DNA of 64,000 nucleotides from Paenibacillus albus (GTDB lineage Bacteria > Bacillota > Bacilli > Paenibacillales > Paenibacillaceae), in assembly GCF_003952225.1 (NCBI RefSeq), contig NZ_CP034437.1, forward strand, positions 585,001 to 649,000, written 5' to 3'. Position numbers and translations under genes: made by a program. The notes beneath the pieces were generated by a model. The model did not search any database and was not told the DNA's origin. It saw only the letters and a list, made by a program, of their open reading frames with translations. Of the stretch, positions 8,357 to 16,594 are shown in pieces. The first letter of the stretch is position 1; every line of letters begins with the position of its first letter.

Positions 8357-9186
8357 ATATTGCGTTCTCACCATGCCCGAATGATACATTCGTCTTTCAC
8401 GCCCTCGTCCATGGGCTCATTCCAGGTGCGCCGGAATTTGACGTTACCTATGCAGATATCGACATCACCAACAATCTGGCCGCGAACCGGACAGGCCCGG
8501 AAGTGCTGAAGATTTCCTACGCGGCGCTCCCTTGGGTGCTCGACGATTACGCACTGCTGCCGTGCGGCGGCGCACTCGGACGCGGCTGCGGTCCGCTCGT
8601 CCTGACGAAGGACGGCACCACGTCTGCTGCCTCGCTAGCAGGCAAACGCGTCGCTGTTCCTAGCGAACGCTCGACCGCTTACTTGCTCTTCCGGCTCTGG
8701 GCCGCGCAGCAAGTGCCTGGCGGCCAGATGGAAATCATCGTGATGCCGTTCCACGAAATTATGCCTGCGGTGAAGGAAGGCACAATTGACGCCGGACTTG
8801 TCATCCACGAAGCGCGTTTCACCTATCAGAATTATGGCCTGAACATGCTTGCCGACCTCGGCAGCTGGTGGGAATCCGATACCGGCCTGCCGATCCCTCT
8901 CGGCGCCATCATCGCTCGCCGCTCGCTCGACATCGAATCGCTCACCACTTGGATTCGCGAATCTGTCGAATACGCGTGGGAGCATCCTGAAGTGTCCAAA
9001 GGCTACGTCATGGAGCACGCTCAAGAGATGTCTCCGGACGTGCAGAAGCAGCATATCGCGCTCTATGTGAACGAGTTCTCCGCGAACCTCGGAGAGAGCG
9101 GCTACGCAGCCGTCGAAGCGCTGCTTGGACGCGCGGCGAAGGAAGGGCTCGTCCCGGAATTCGACCTCGCGAAGCTTCGCCGATAA
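8353..9186 (+). CDS. mqnD: 1,4-dihydroxy-6-naphthoate synthase
   Basis: MqnD converts cyclic dehypoxanthinyl futalosine to 1,4-dihydroxy-6-naphthoate, a late step of the futalosine menaquinone pathway. The 277-residue product opens with the family signature MNIAFSPCPNDTFVFHALVHG and continues with DITNNLA, LKISYAALPWVL and GRGCGPL, and has the periplasmic-binding-like fold of the family. The ATG overlaps the mqnB stop; GGAGG lies 10 bases upstream inside mqnB. The pair forms a two-gene operon closed by a strong terminator. Its presence implies the organism uses the futalosine route rather than the classical men route, as Paenibacillus species commonly do. Confidence 0.96.
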   Translation: MNIAFSPCPNDTFVFHALVHGLIPGAPEFDVTYADIDITNNLAANRTGPEVLKISYAALPWVLDDYALLPCGGALGRGCGPLVLTKDGTTSAASLAGKRVAVPSERSTAYLLFRLWAAQQVPGGQMEIIVMPFHEIMPAVKEGTIDAGLVIHEARFTYQNYGLNMLADLGSWWESDTGLPIPLGAIIARRSLDIESLTTWIRESVEYAWEHPEVSKGYVMEHAQEMSPDVQKQHIALYVNEFSANLGESGYAAVEALLGRAAKEGLVPEFDLAKLRR

Positions 9187-9190
9187 GAAC

Positions 9191-9229
9191 ATCAAAAAGC
9201 ACAACCATCGCGGTTGTGCTTTTTTGATC
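9191..9229 (+). terminator. Terminator of mqnB-mqnD
   Basis: AAAAAGCACAACC pairs with GGTTGTGCTTTTTT around a 5-base loop; perfect stem with T tail. Confidence 0.95.
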
Positions 9230-9245
9230 TATAATAATACTCTAC

Positions 9246-9528
9246 AACCAACAGCTGGTTTGCTGGATTTCTTAGACTCATTCAGCCAACTTTCCACCAA
9301 TGTAGCTGGTCTGCTGGACCTCTTCGACTCGTTCAGCCAACTTTCCGCCAATGTATCTAGTCTGCTGGACCTCTTCGACGGCTACGCGGGATAGGCTCCT
9401 GCAAGAAGGTCCTCCAAGTCACCACATTCACAGAAATCGGGCCAAATCACCCAAAGAAGATCCCCAGATCACTACATCGGCCGGAAATCGGCCAAAAAAG
9501 AAAAAGAAGGTCCCCTCAGGACCTTCTT
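9246..9528. repeat. 51-bp repeat locus, direct then inverted units
   Basis: TGCTGGAYYT recurs at 9261, 9312 and 9363, exactly 51 bp apart, and the core TTTCCRCCAATGTA recurs with it. After 9400 the family continues on the other strand: AAGAAGRTCC recurs at 9403, 9454 and 9504 (51 and 50 bp), each followed by an ACATY..CRGAAA core that is the reverse complement of the TTTCCGCC..ATGT core. The locus is therefore a set of direct units followed by inverted units. It fills most of the 354-bp gap between mqnD and the next gene; no coding role is apparent although the first part has an open frame. Confidence 0.8.
9493..9528 (-). terminator. Terminator of the zinc-ribbon/SPFH operon
   Basis: AAGAAGGTCC pairs with GGACCTTCTT around a short loop, then TTTTTCTTTTTT on the minus strand. 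The hairpin is formed from the last unit of the 51-bp repeat locus. Confidence 0.85.
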
Positions 9529-9540
9529 AATCGACACGAG

Positions 9541-10665
9541 CTACGCAGCCTGCCCGTTCATCACCAAAATAACTATCGCTGCAACTATCGCCACGCAGAA
9601 CAGCACAAACAGCGTAATTTTCCACGGACTTCGCGGCACGCGGCCGATGACTTCGCCGGACTCGCCGTTCACCATATATCGGTACGACTTGCCCTTGTAC
9701 ATATAGTTCGCGTTCCACACCGGCAGCAGGATATGCTTGTAGGTTCGATTCGAATACGTCGTATCCACATTCAGATTGCGGATTTCGTCCCCGTGAATCT
9801 GCCCCCGAATCTCGCCTCGCAACGCTGCCGCCATCGCCCCATCCGCCTGCTCCCAGCCCTCCTTAAGAGAGACCGTATATCGCTCCGCAATAAATCCGCT
9901 GAGATACTCAGGCTTATATGGCAGCAAATCGCCCAGCTGAAAATCATTCATTTTCCGAAGCAGATCGCTGTCATACTGCCCCGAGGCAGGAATAAGCACG
10001 TCATCGAACGCCTTATTATAATCACCGCTGCTCCAATGCCATACCGTATACCGCACCTGCTCTGTGTACGTCTCGGTCTTACCGTTCACCGTTCTTGTAC
10101 GCGTCTCCGTACGATAGTGATGAGTGCCAACTTCCACCGTATACGTCGAATAGGTATCCGAATCAAACGTCCAGTAAGGCACATAGACCCCGCTTAGTTT
10201 CGAGCTCAGGGACGCTTTCTTGAACTGGCCTGGGATGAACCATCGTTTCTTCCGCCAGACGTTGAACGCATCCTCCGCTACATCCTTCTTGATTTGAAAA
10301 GGAATGACCGACTCCGGGCGGATACTGCCTTGATCGCCTTGCGCCAGCACCTTGGGAGATCCGCAGAACGCGCAAACGGCGGCCGTTTGGCTCGCGGGCA
10401 GCAGCATTTCTCCGCTGCAGTTGCTGCACTTGATAAGCTGCTGCTCCATTCCCCAGTCTGTCAAATGCGCGTCAGCCTCGTCGCTGAAGTCCAGCTCATA
10501 CTCGACCGGCTTTTTAGCTGCGCCTGCATCTATGGCAGACTCACTGCCGCAATACGCACATTTGAGCGATTGGCTGTCTACATCGAACTGCATCTGCCCG
10601 CCGCATGAGGCGCATGGAAAGGTCGCCGATTGGTCTCCTGCCTTCAAAGACTCATTGGTCGCCAT
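9541..10665 (-). CDS. Double zinc-ribbon membrane protein, YdjG-like
   Basis: The 374-residue protein has two N-terminal zinc ribbons (CASC...CAYC near 18-39; CSNC...CAFC near 79-100), a long central domain rich in aromatic and charged residues (KLSGVYVPYWTFD, RTETRTRTVNGKTETYTEQV), and one C-terminal transmembrane helix (ITLFVLFCVAIVAAIVILV). This architecture matches B. subtilis YdjG of the pspA-ydjGHI membrane-stress operon; the match rests on recalled architecture. It follows an SPFH-domain gene by 14 bp in one operon, as ydjG and ydjI are linked in Bacillus. No pspA is next to it. The protein probably sits in the membrane with ribbons in the cytoplasm. Confidence 0.82.
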   Translation of the reverse strand: MATNESLKAGDQSATFPCASCGGQMQFDVDSQSLKCAYCGSESAIDAGAAKKPVEYELDFSDEADAHLTDWGMEQQLIKCSNCSGEMLLPASQTAAVCAFCGSPKVLAQGDQGSIRPESVIPFQIKKDVAEDAFNVWRKKRWFIPGQFKKASLSSKLSGVYVPYWTFDSDTYSTYTVEVGTHHYRTETRTRTVNGKTETYTEQVRYTVWHWSSGDYNKAFDDVLIPASGQYDSDLLRKMNDFQLGDLLPYKPEYLSGFIAERYTVSLKEGWEQADGAMAAALRGEIRGQIHGDEIRNLNVDTTYSNRTYKHILLPVWNANYMYKGKSYRYMVNGESGEVIGRVPRSPWKITLFVLFCVAIVAAIVILVMNGQAA

Positions 10666-10679
10666 AATCGAATCATCCT

Positions 10680-11804
10680 CTACATTTTAGTGCCGCAGCT
10701 TGTGCAGAATTTCGCGCCTGCCCGCTGAGCGGTACCGCATTCCGGACAGAAGCTGCGTTCCGGCCTAGCAGTTCCACATTCGGAGCAGAATTTATCCTTC
10801 TCCCCGAGCGCATGACCACAGCCACTGCAAGGCACTGTTGATCCTGCTCCCGCTGCATCTCCGCCTTGCTCCTGTCCTGCAGTAGGGTTCGCTGCTTGCG
10901 CGTCTTGTGCAGTCTCCTTCGCCTCTGCTTCGCTGCCCGGCTTCGCTGCACCACCAATCGACTGGCTGAACAGCTGCCCCATCGCAAGCCCCGCTCCGAG
11001 TCCTACACCTGCGCCAGCCAAACCATCGCCACCGTGCTGCGCGGCTTCACGGATCGCTTCAGCAGATTGAAACTTCACATATTGATCCAGGTTGCCGGCG
11101 ATATTCATCGACGATCTCCGGTCAATCATCGTCTCTACCTCCGGAGGAAGCGAAATATTCTCGATGACGAGCGCTGTCAGTTCAAGCCCAATCGCCGTAA
11201 AATTCGGCTGCAACTTGGCGGCGGCTTGCGAGCTTAGCTCATCGTACTGCGTGGCGAGGTCAATGACGGACACAGACGATTCCGCTAGCAGGTCGCTCAC
11301 GCCTGATACGATCATCGTCTTGAAGAAGCCGCCGATTTGCTCCGGATGAAACTCCTGCTTCGCTCCGAATATGCCTTTCATGAATACGGCAGGGTCCGTC
11401 ACCCGGAACGAATAGTTGCCGAAGCCGCGCGCGCGAATAACGCCAATTTCTTTGTCACGCATGATGATCGGGTTCGTCGTTCCCCACTTCTGATCGGTTA
11501 TCGTTGTCGTATTTACAAAGTACACATCTGCCTTGAACGGGGAGTTAAACGCATGCTTCCATGCTTTTAGCGCCGTCAGTACGGGCATATTTTGCGTGCT
11601 CAGCTCATATCGGCCCGGTCCGAACACGTCGGCAATCGTGCCTTCGTTCAAGAAGATGGCAGCCTGACCTTCGCGCACGGTCAGCTGAGCGCCCATCTTA
11701 ATCGCATTATCGTAGGCAGGGAAACGGTAGACGATTGAATCCGTATCCTCCACCCATTCAATCACTTCAATAAACTGGCCTTTCAAGAAAGAAAACAAAC
11801 CCAT
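10680..11804 (-). CDS. SPFH-domain protein with C-terminal zinc ribbons, YdjI-like
   Basis: The 374-residue protein starts with an SPFH (band 7/virion-core-like) domain (about 20-260: LTVREGQAAIFLNEG, GPGRYELSTQN, TTITDQKWGTTNPI), continues with a Gly/Ala-rich linker, and ends with two zinc ribbons (CSGC..CSEC and CPEC..CTSC). There is no transmembrane helix, so it is likely recruited to the membrane by its partner 14 bp downstream. AGGAGG lies just before the ATG. In B. subtilis YdjI cooperates with PspA in membrane stress; the same scaffold role is inferred. First gene of a two-gene operon. Confidence 0.85.
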   Translation of the reverse strand: MGLFSFLKGQFIEVIEWVEDTDSIVYRFPAYDNAIKMGAQLTVREGQAAIFLNEGTIADVFGPGRYELSTQNMPVLTALKAWKHAFNSPFKADVYFVNTTTITDQKWGTTNPIIMRDKEIGVIRARGFGNYSFRVTDPAVFMKGIFGAKQEFHPEQIGGFFKTMIVSGVSDLLAESSVSVIDLATQYDELSSQAAAKLQPNFTAIGLELTALVIENISLPPEVETMIDRRSSMNIAGNLDQYVKFQSAEAIREAAQHGGDGLAGAGVGLGAGLAMGQLFSQSIGGAAKPGSEAEAKETAQDAQAANPTAGQEQGGDAAGAGSTVPCSGCGHALGEKDKFCSECGTARPERSFCPECGTAQRAGAKFCTSCGTKM

Positions 11805-11915
11805 TCTTTCCGCCTCCTATCGTATGAATGCATATTGATAAACTGGTTAATTTTTTCAACTAAGATTATACGGTAAAAGATACGAGGGGGATAGGTCATC
11901 GGTTTCGGTATGCAA

Positions 11916-11961
11916 TAAAAAAGAGGTCGAGCAGAAGAGAAACCCTTCTACTCAACCTCTA
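11916..11961 (-). terminator. Terminator of DHA2 transporter
   Basis: Minus strand AGAGGT-GAG-AGAAG pairs with CTTCT-CTC-ACCTCT, followed by TTTTTT. Confidence 0.9.
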
Positions 11962-11975
11962 CGTTAAAACGGTAA

Positions 11976-13457
11976 TTAGTGACCCATCATCATAGCTGGA
12001 TCCACTTGCTCTGCACCCGGAATTTCCTTCTGCGGCTTCGGCTTGCGAAGGAACAGACTGAACAGGATACCGAACAGAACCAGACTGAACGACAGCAAGA
12101 ACGTGTCGCTGTACGCGCTAACTGCTGCATCCAGCGGATTGCCGTTTGCACCGAGTGTCGTCATATGATCAGCCGTACGTGTTGTCATGTAGCCAGTCAA
12201 GCCAGCAACCGCGAACGATGTAACGACTTGCTGTGCAGCAGTCGTCAGCGGCGTAACGCGTGTTACAAGGTGACGCGGCGCCGAGTTCAATACGTGCGTG
12301 TTCAAGGACATCATCGACAGACCCATACCGCAGCCGATCATGAAGAGTGGAATAAGGATCATGATAAGCTTCGTATCCAAGCTGATATTATGCAGCAGGA
12401 ACATTGCGCCGCCAACGAGCACCAAGCCGACAAGAGCTAGCGGACGAGCGCCGATCTTATCAAACAGGCGACCGCCGATAGGCATGAAGATCATGGAGCC
12501 AATCGCTTGCGGAAGCATGATTACGCCTGTTTCCAGCGGTGTATAGTGGCGGATGCTTTGCAGGAATACCGGCATTAGAATCATCGCGCCGAACAGCGCA
12601 ATTTGAACGATCCAGACCAGCAGCGTACCGCGTGTAAAGTCAGACGAACGGAATACGCGCAGCTCAAGCAGCGGCTGCTTGTGGCGAAGCTCGACGATGA
12701 TGAAGAGCAAGAGCGCGATACCGCCGCCGATAAGGCCCCACAGCGTGTTTGTCTCGGACCAGCCAATGCGGCCGCCTTCGCTTACGCCGTAAGCAAGAGA
12801 TGCGAATGCGATCGGCGCTAGGATCATACCAATGATGTCCAGAGCCGGTGCTTTAGCGGACTCCCATTTCGGCAAGTATTTCGAGCCTACGATTAGACCG
12901 ATAATGCCGATCGGCAAGTTGATCAAGAAGATCCAATGCCACGATACAGCTTCAATGAGCCAGCCCGACAGAATCGGACCCATCGCCGGAGCAAGAAGCA
13001 TCGGTATACCTAGCATACCCATAATCGAGCCGCGCTTCTCCATAGGAGCAAGACGGAAAATAATCGCCATCCCGATTGGCATAACCATACCGCCGCCAAG
13101 ACCTTGGATGACACGGAAGATAATTAGCTGTTCAACCGATTGTGCCGCTCCGCAAAGAACGGAACCAATCGTGAATAACGCAATTGTAATAAGGAATATC
13201 CGTTTGGACCCGAACTTATCGGTCATCCAACCGGCCAGTGGAATTACCGCCGATAGTGCAAGCGTGTAGCCTGTGAACGTCCATTGCACCGTGTTAATCG
13301 TCGCGTCAAATTCCGTTTGGAATTTCGCCAGCGCTACGTTAACGACTGTGCTGTCTAGAATAACCATAATCATACCGACAATAACGGCCAAGAGCGGAGC
13401 AATAATGCTCTTGATCGAGAATTCGGATGATGATGTCGCTGCTGCTTGTTGAGACAT
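11976..13457 (-). CDS. DHA2-family (14-TM) multidrug MFS transporter
   Basis: The 493-residue protein is a drug:H+ antiporter of the EmrB/QacA group. Seen: TM1 with LDSTVVNVALAKFQ (motif D1), GWMTDKFGSKRIFL (motif A), FRVIQGLGGGMVMPIG (motif B), then MLLAPAMGPILSGWL (motif C), and enough hydrophobic segments for 14 helices. It would export hydrophobic drugs through the cytoplasmic membrane. GGAGAGAAGG precedes the ATG. It is divergent from a TetR-type regulator over a 142-bp promoter region that carries an inverted repeat, the standard arrangement for a repressor-controlled drug pump. Confidence 0.95.
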   Translation of the reverse strand: MSQQAAATSSSEFSIKSIIAPLLAVIVGMIMVILDSTVVNVALAKFQTEFDATINTVQWTFTGYTLALSAVIPLAGWMTDKFGSKRIFLITIALFTIGSVLCGAAQSVEQLIIFRVIQGLGGGMVMPIGMAIIFRLAPMEKRGSIMGMLGIPMLLAPAMGPILSGWLIEAVSWHWIFLINLPIGIIGLIVGSKYLPKWESAKAPALDIIGMILAPIAFASLAYGVSEGGRIGWSETNTLWGLIGGGIALLLFIIVELRHKQPLLELRVFRSSDFTRGTLLVWIVQIALFGAMILMPVFLQSIRHYTPLETGVIMLPQAIGSMIFMPIGGRLFDKIGARPLALVGLVLVGGAMFLLHNISLDTKLIMILIPLFMIGCGMGLSMMSLNTHVLNSAPRHLVTRVTPLTTAAQQVVTSFAVAGLTGYMTTRTADHMTTLGANGNPLDAAVSAYSDTFLLSFSLVLFGILFSLFLRKPKPQKEIPGAEQVDPAMMMGH

Positions 13458-13497
13458 CTTTCTACCTTCTCTCCATGAAAATTCTTCTCTATATTTC

Positions 13498-13544
13498 CAT
13501 GACTCAAGGTTTTTGTTGAAAACTCATCAGTCATGACATACAAT
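13498..13544 (+). promoter_or_regulatory. tetR promoter with overlapping inverted repeat
   Basis: TTGAAA (13516-13521) and TACAAT (13539-13544) are 17 bp apart, a near-consensus sigma-A promoter reading toward tetR. A 7-bp inverted repeat, CATGACT at 13498 and AGTCATG at 13529, brackets the -35, so a TetR dimer could shut this promoter and the divergent pump. CTCATCA also occurs twice (13523, 13548). Confidence 0.65.
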
Positions 13545-13599
13545 ATTCTCATCAAAACACAGTCCGTTGTCAATCATTTTTTTGAAGAGGGGAACTCCC

Positions 13600-14502
13600 A
13601 TGAGCTTGCTTAAAGAGAAAATCATCGGATCGGCCATGCAGATCTTCTCGCAAAAAGGTTATGCAGCTACATCCATCCAAGACATCGCGAACGACTGCGG
13701 CATCGCCAAAGGGTCGTTATATAAAATTTTTGCATCTAAAGAGGACTTGCTTGTAGAGGTGTATCGCAACCGGACGCAAGCTATGTTCGAGGAAGCGAAT
13801 CGGATCAGGTCGGATCTGTCGATGTCTCCGCGAGAACGATTCGTGCTGCAGACGCATCGCCAGTTTAAATTTTTTCTGGAATTCAAGTACAGCATAAAAG
13901 ACTTCTATGAACTGCCTATGAACGAGGATGGCGTCTTCTCCAAATTTCTTCAGCAGATGCGCTCGCAGATGCTCGTTAATTATGCAGAGCTGATGATCAC
14001 TGTATACGGCCCGGAGATCGAGAACAACAAGTGGGATATCATCGCGCTGTACTCCGGCATTCTCAAGGAATACATGATCATGACTACGCTTATTACGAGC
14101 CCGTTCGACTATGATCGGATGGCGAATTTCGTCGTCGATCGTATGGATGAGATGGTTGCAGGCATTAGAAGCTCGGAGCTAGAGCCGATTCTGGATGAAG
14201 AAGTCATGTCGAAGTTCGTTGCAAACGGGATGCATGGCTGTCGAGTGCCTACCGGCGAGCAGCTGCATGCGTCGCTGACCAAGCTGACGGCCACCATCCA
14301 GGAGCTTCAAGTGACGAACGCCCGCAAAGCCGAGCTGCACGAAGCAGCCCATCTGCTGCAAGAAGAAGCAGACGACGAGCGGCCGCGGATGGTGCTCGTG
14401 CGAGCCTTGATCGGTCTGCTGCAAACACAGCATGAATTAACCGCCATTGCCTCGCAGCTTGAGAGGCTGTATGAATCCAAACGCACGAGGCTGCTCTCTT
14501 AA
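13600..14502 (+). CDS. TetR/AcrR-family regulator
   Basis: A 300-residue regulator whose first ~60 residues form a TetR helix-turn-helix (IIGSAMQIFSQKGYAATS, then DIANDCGIAKGSLYKIFASK). The remainder is an unusually long helical ligand domain; its C-terminal 80 residues (ASLTKLTATIQELQ, LLQTQHELTAIASQLERLYE) look like coiled coil, which adds ~100 residues to the typical TetR length. GAGGGG lies 7 bases before the ATG at 13600. It is divergent from the DHA2 pump and probably represses it. Its terminator has been split by an insertion sequence. Confidence 0.92.
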   Translation: MSLLKEKIIGSAMQIFSQKGYAATSIQDIANDCGIAKGSLYKIFASKEDLLVEVYRNRTQAMFEEANRIRSDLSMSPRERFVLQTHRQFKFFLEFKYSIKDFYELPMNEDGVFSKFLQQMRSQMLVNYAELMITVYGPEIENNKWDIIALYSGILKEYMIMTTLITSPFDYDRMANFVVDRMDEMVAGIRSSELEPILDEEVMSKFVANGMHGCRVPTGEQLHASLTKLTATIQELQVTNARKAELHEAAHLLQEEADDERPRMVLVRALIGLLQTQHELTAIASQLERLYESKRTRLLS

Positions 14503-14527
14503 CGCTCGGCATAGCAAACCAACTAAA

Positions 14528-14542
14528 AGCCCAGGCTCCGGG
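14528..14542. terminator. Left half of an IS-split terminator
   Basis: AGCCCAGGCT (14528-14537) pairs with AGCCTGGGCT at 15814-15823. Removing the IS and one GGG copy restores a perfect 10-bp hairpin with T tails on both strands. Confidence 0.85.
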
Positions 14543-14580
14543 TGGTCAAGACCCCGTTTAGCGGACAGTTAGAAAAAGCC

Positions 14581-15465
14581 CTACCCAATAAGCTGTCTCC
14601 GGTAATTTTCCGGAGACAGCTTATTTAATTTTCTTTGCGGACGATGGTTGTTGTAAAAATAGATATATTCTTCGATTCTGCTTTGTGCATCCTCGATGGA
14701 TCGGATATCATAAGGGTAGAGTGCTTCCGTCTTCAAATGAGAGAAGAAGCTCTCCATTGAGGCATTGTCATAACAATCGCCTCGGCTAGACATGCTGATT
14801 CGGGCGCCAACCTTTGGCAGCATGTCGTGGTAATCGTAGGACGTGTACTGGGATCCCTGATCGCTGTGAACGATCAGCCCAGTCACGTCCTTTTCCGTGT
14901 CAAAAGCTTTTGAGAACGTCTGAAGGACGAGTTCGTTGTCATTGCGTAAGCTCATGTTATACGCTACGACACTCTTCTGGCATAAGTCCTTAATGGCAGA
15001 GAGGTATAACCACGTATCTCCGACTCGAAATTGGGTGACATCGGTGACCCATTTCTGGTTAGGTGCATCGGCTTCAAACTGTCGCTCCAGAATATTTTTA
15101 ACGACTCGGTCACCTACATGCCACTTACGGATATGACGGTATTTGCGGCGTATCTTAGCCTGTAGCCCCATCTCTTTCATGAGACGAAGCACCTTCTTAT
15201 GGTTCATCCAAACGCCGTGATCTTGCAGCATGAACAGCTGAATCTGGCGGTAGCCGTAGATGCCTTTGTAGCGTTCAAACGTTTTACGTATTAATTCTTT
15301 AGCATGCTGATCCTTATTTACTTCCTTACGTTTTAAAAAAGCGTAGAATCCGCTTCTGGACAACCCGATTTCTTTACAAAGCTCTGCAACGGTAAAATGC
15401 TCTCGGAGCTCTTCGACGAGCCGACACTTCTCTGGTACACCTCCGCCTTCGTAATGGCCAACCAC
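14581..15465 (-). CDS. IS3-family transposase OrfB (DDE integrase domain)
   Basis: The 294-residue frame has an N-terminal HTH_21 region (LSRSGFYAFLKRK), the conserved GIYGYRQI block, and an rve/DDE catalytic core with Asp in TDVTQF, Asp in HSDQGSQY, and Glu in NASMESFFSHLK, ending NNHRPQRKLNKLSPENYR. It is probably made only as an OrfAB fusion: its GTG codon at 15465 directly follows the A6G slippery heptamer read in the orfA frame. All three catalytic residues are present, so the transposase should be active. Confidence 0.95.
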   Translation of the reverse strand: MVGHYEGGGVPEKCRLVEELREHFTVAELCKEIGLSRSGFYAFLKRKEVNKDQHAKELIRKTFERYKGIYGYRQIQLFMLQDHGVWMNHKKVLRLMKEMGLQAKIRRKYRHIRKWHVGDRVVKNILERQFEADAPNQKWVTDVTQFRVGDTWLYLSAIKDLCQKSVVAYNMSLRNDNELVLQTFSKAFDTEKDVTGLIVHSDQGSQYTSYDYHDMLPKVGARISMSSRGDCYDNASMESFFSHLKTEALYPYDIRSIEDAQSRIEEYIYFYNNHRPQRKLNKLSPENYRRQLIG

Positions 15466-15728
15466 TTTTTTAGAACGGCATTCTCCATCTCTAATCGTCT
15501 GACATAACTGATTTGATTCGCATAATCTTTCCTCTTCCCGCGAGTATCCGTCAGCCCGAAGTCACCCATTTGATTGTATCGGCGCATCCAAACCTTTAAC
15601 CGATCCACATCGGTTATCCCCAACTCTTCTGCTACTTTCTTCTTCGTCATACCTTGCAGTCGCATTTCTATTGCTTTTTTCTTTGTCTCAAAGCTATACG
15701 TCTGAAAAATTTGCCCCTTTTTCGCCAT
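15333..15728 (-). CDS. IS3-family transposase OrfA (HTH)
   Basis: A 131-residue protein with a helix-turn-helix (KKKAIEMRLQGMTKKKVAEE) and a following leucine-rich coiled coil (YVRRLEMENAVLKKW) typical of IS3 OrfA. The ATG at 15728 has GGGGGTG 9 bases upstream. It overlaps orfB by 133 bases in the other frame. OrfA alone binds the IS ends and regulates; the fusion made by frameshifting transposes. Confidence 0.93.
   Translation of the reverse strand: MAKKGQIFQTYSFETKKKAIEMRLQGMTKKKVAEELGITDVDRLKVWMRRYNQMGDFGLTDTRGKRKDYANQISYVRRLEMENAVLKKWLAITKAEVYQRSVGSSKSSESILPLQSFVKKSGCPEADSTLF
15465..15471 (-). other. A6G programmed -1 frameshift site
   Basis: On the minus strand orfA reads CTA AAA AAG; the heptamer A AAA AAG is the classic IS3 slippery sequence. 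Slipping back one base continues in the orfB frame at GTG GTT GGC. Confidence 0.88.
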
Positions 15729-15809
15729 AACGAAAAGCACCCCCTATAGTTTTCATCGGTCTAAACACCAAGGTGTTTTTCCAATGTCCACTATAAGGGG
15801 TGCAGATCA

Positions 15810-15826
15810 GGGCAGCCTGGGCTTTC
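15810..15826. terminator. Right half of the IS-split terminator
   Basis: Contains the second GGG target copy and AGCCTGGGCT followed by TTCTT; see the left half at 14528. Confidence 0.85.
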
Positions 15827-15847
15827 TTGTGCCACTGACACTGCTGA

Positions 15848-16489
15848 TTAGTCATTGGTGTCATGCGCGAGCGCCTCTTCGGTAATTCGTTTAATATCGA
15901 TGCTCGACGTAATCTCATCGTTGATCATATCCGGCAGGATGCTGGTCAAGAAATACTCGACGCAGTGCAGTTTAATCTGTTTGATTTTGATCAGCGCATC
16001 ACGGTACATCTTCACGAACTCTTTCTCCGTGTTTCCCCGCTGCAGCTCAGCGAATGCCTCGTATACCTGATCCATTTTGTCAGCCGCTTCAAGAATTAAG
16101 CCCTCAACGGAGCCGTCCTTGCCCTCGCGCAGCTGGTTATGGAAAATCTGTTTGAACTCATCGGGGATATGCTCCTCGATAAATTTATGAACCATCCCTT
16201 CCTCCACCTGCTGGATGAGCTGGCGAAGCTGCGGCGAGGCGTGTTTGACCGGTGTCTTAATATCGCCGATGAAGATCTCGCCATAATCGTGACTGCTCGT
16301 AATCTCGTACAGCTTCTTCCAGTTAATGATTGCGCCGTTCTTCTCTTCAATATCCGCAAGCGTCTTCGCATACTGGACAACCTTCCACGAATGTGCGGCA
16401 ACGCTATGTTCTTCAAACTTGAATTTACCCGGGCAGCGAATGATTCGTTCCAACTCGTTCAACGATCGAAAGTACATATGAATGCCCAT
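15848..16489 (-). CDS. YfbR-like HD-domain 5'-nucleotidase
   Basis: The 213-residue protein is an HD phosphohydrolase of the YfbR-like 5'-deoxynucleotidase group. Metal ligands are visible: EEHSVAAHSW (His), SHDYGEIFIGDIKTPVK (His-Asp plus the group-specific GDI-TPVK), and a later EAADKMDQVYE (Asp). The E. coli relative dephosphorylates deoxynucleoside monophosphates in the cytoplasm. ATG 16489 is chosen: GAGGGGG lies 7 bases upstream, whereas the longer frame to 16555 has no site. Its natural 3' terminator was split by the IS element 38 bp downstream, so read-through into the antisense of the transposase end is possible. Confidence 0.88.
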   Translation of the reverse strand: MGIHMYFRSLNELERIIRCPGKFKFEEHSVAAHSWKVVQYAKTLADIEEKNGAIINWKKLYEITSSHDYGEIFIGDIKTPVKHASPQLRQLIQQVEEGMVHKFIEEHIPDEFKQIFHNQLREGKDGSVEGLILEAADKMDQVYEAFAELQRGNTEKEFVKMYRDALIKIKQIKLHCVEYFLTSILPDMINDEITSSIDIKRITEEALAHDTND

Positions 16490-16594
16490 GTTAATGCCCC
16501 CTCTGGTTGGTTTCGTGCGGCACTTCTCTAGTGTAGGGGCTGCCTGTGAAGACAAGATTAACTGTAATGCTGTGTTTCGTAAACGTTCAAAGTT

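Larger units (their letters stand above)
14543..15809 (-). mobile_element. IS3-family (IS150-like) insertion sequence, apparently complete
   Basis: The 1267-bp element has related ends beginning TGGTCAAGACCCCG on the left and, on the opposite strand, TGATCTGCACCCC on the right; both continue into TAGYGGACA and a GAAAAA tract, giving an imperfect terminal inverted repeat of about 35 bp. GGG flanks both sides (14540-14542 and 15810-15812), a 3-bp target duplication as is usual for IS3. It contains orfA and orfB with an A6G frameshift heptamer between them. Both ORFs are undamaged. It landed in the loop of the hairpin terminator shared by tetR and the HD gene. Confidence 0.92.

Noticed and set aside
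9125-9394. Open frame with 17-residue repeats (LLDLFDSFSQLSANV)
   Set aside because: It begins inside mqnD in another frame, crosses that gene's terminator, and the repeats continue inverted on the other strand; better explained as DNA repeats.
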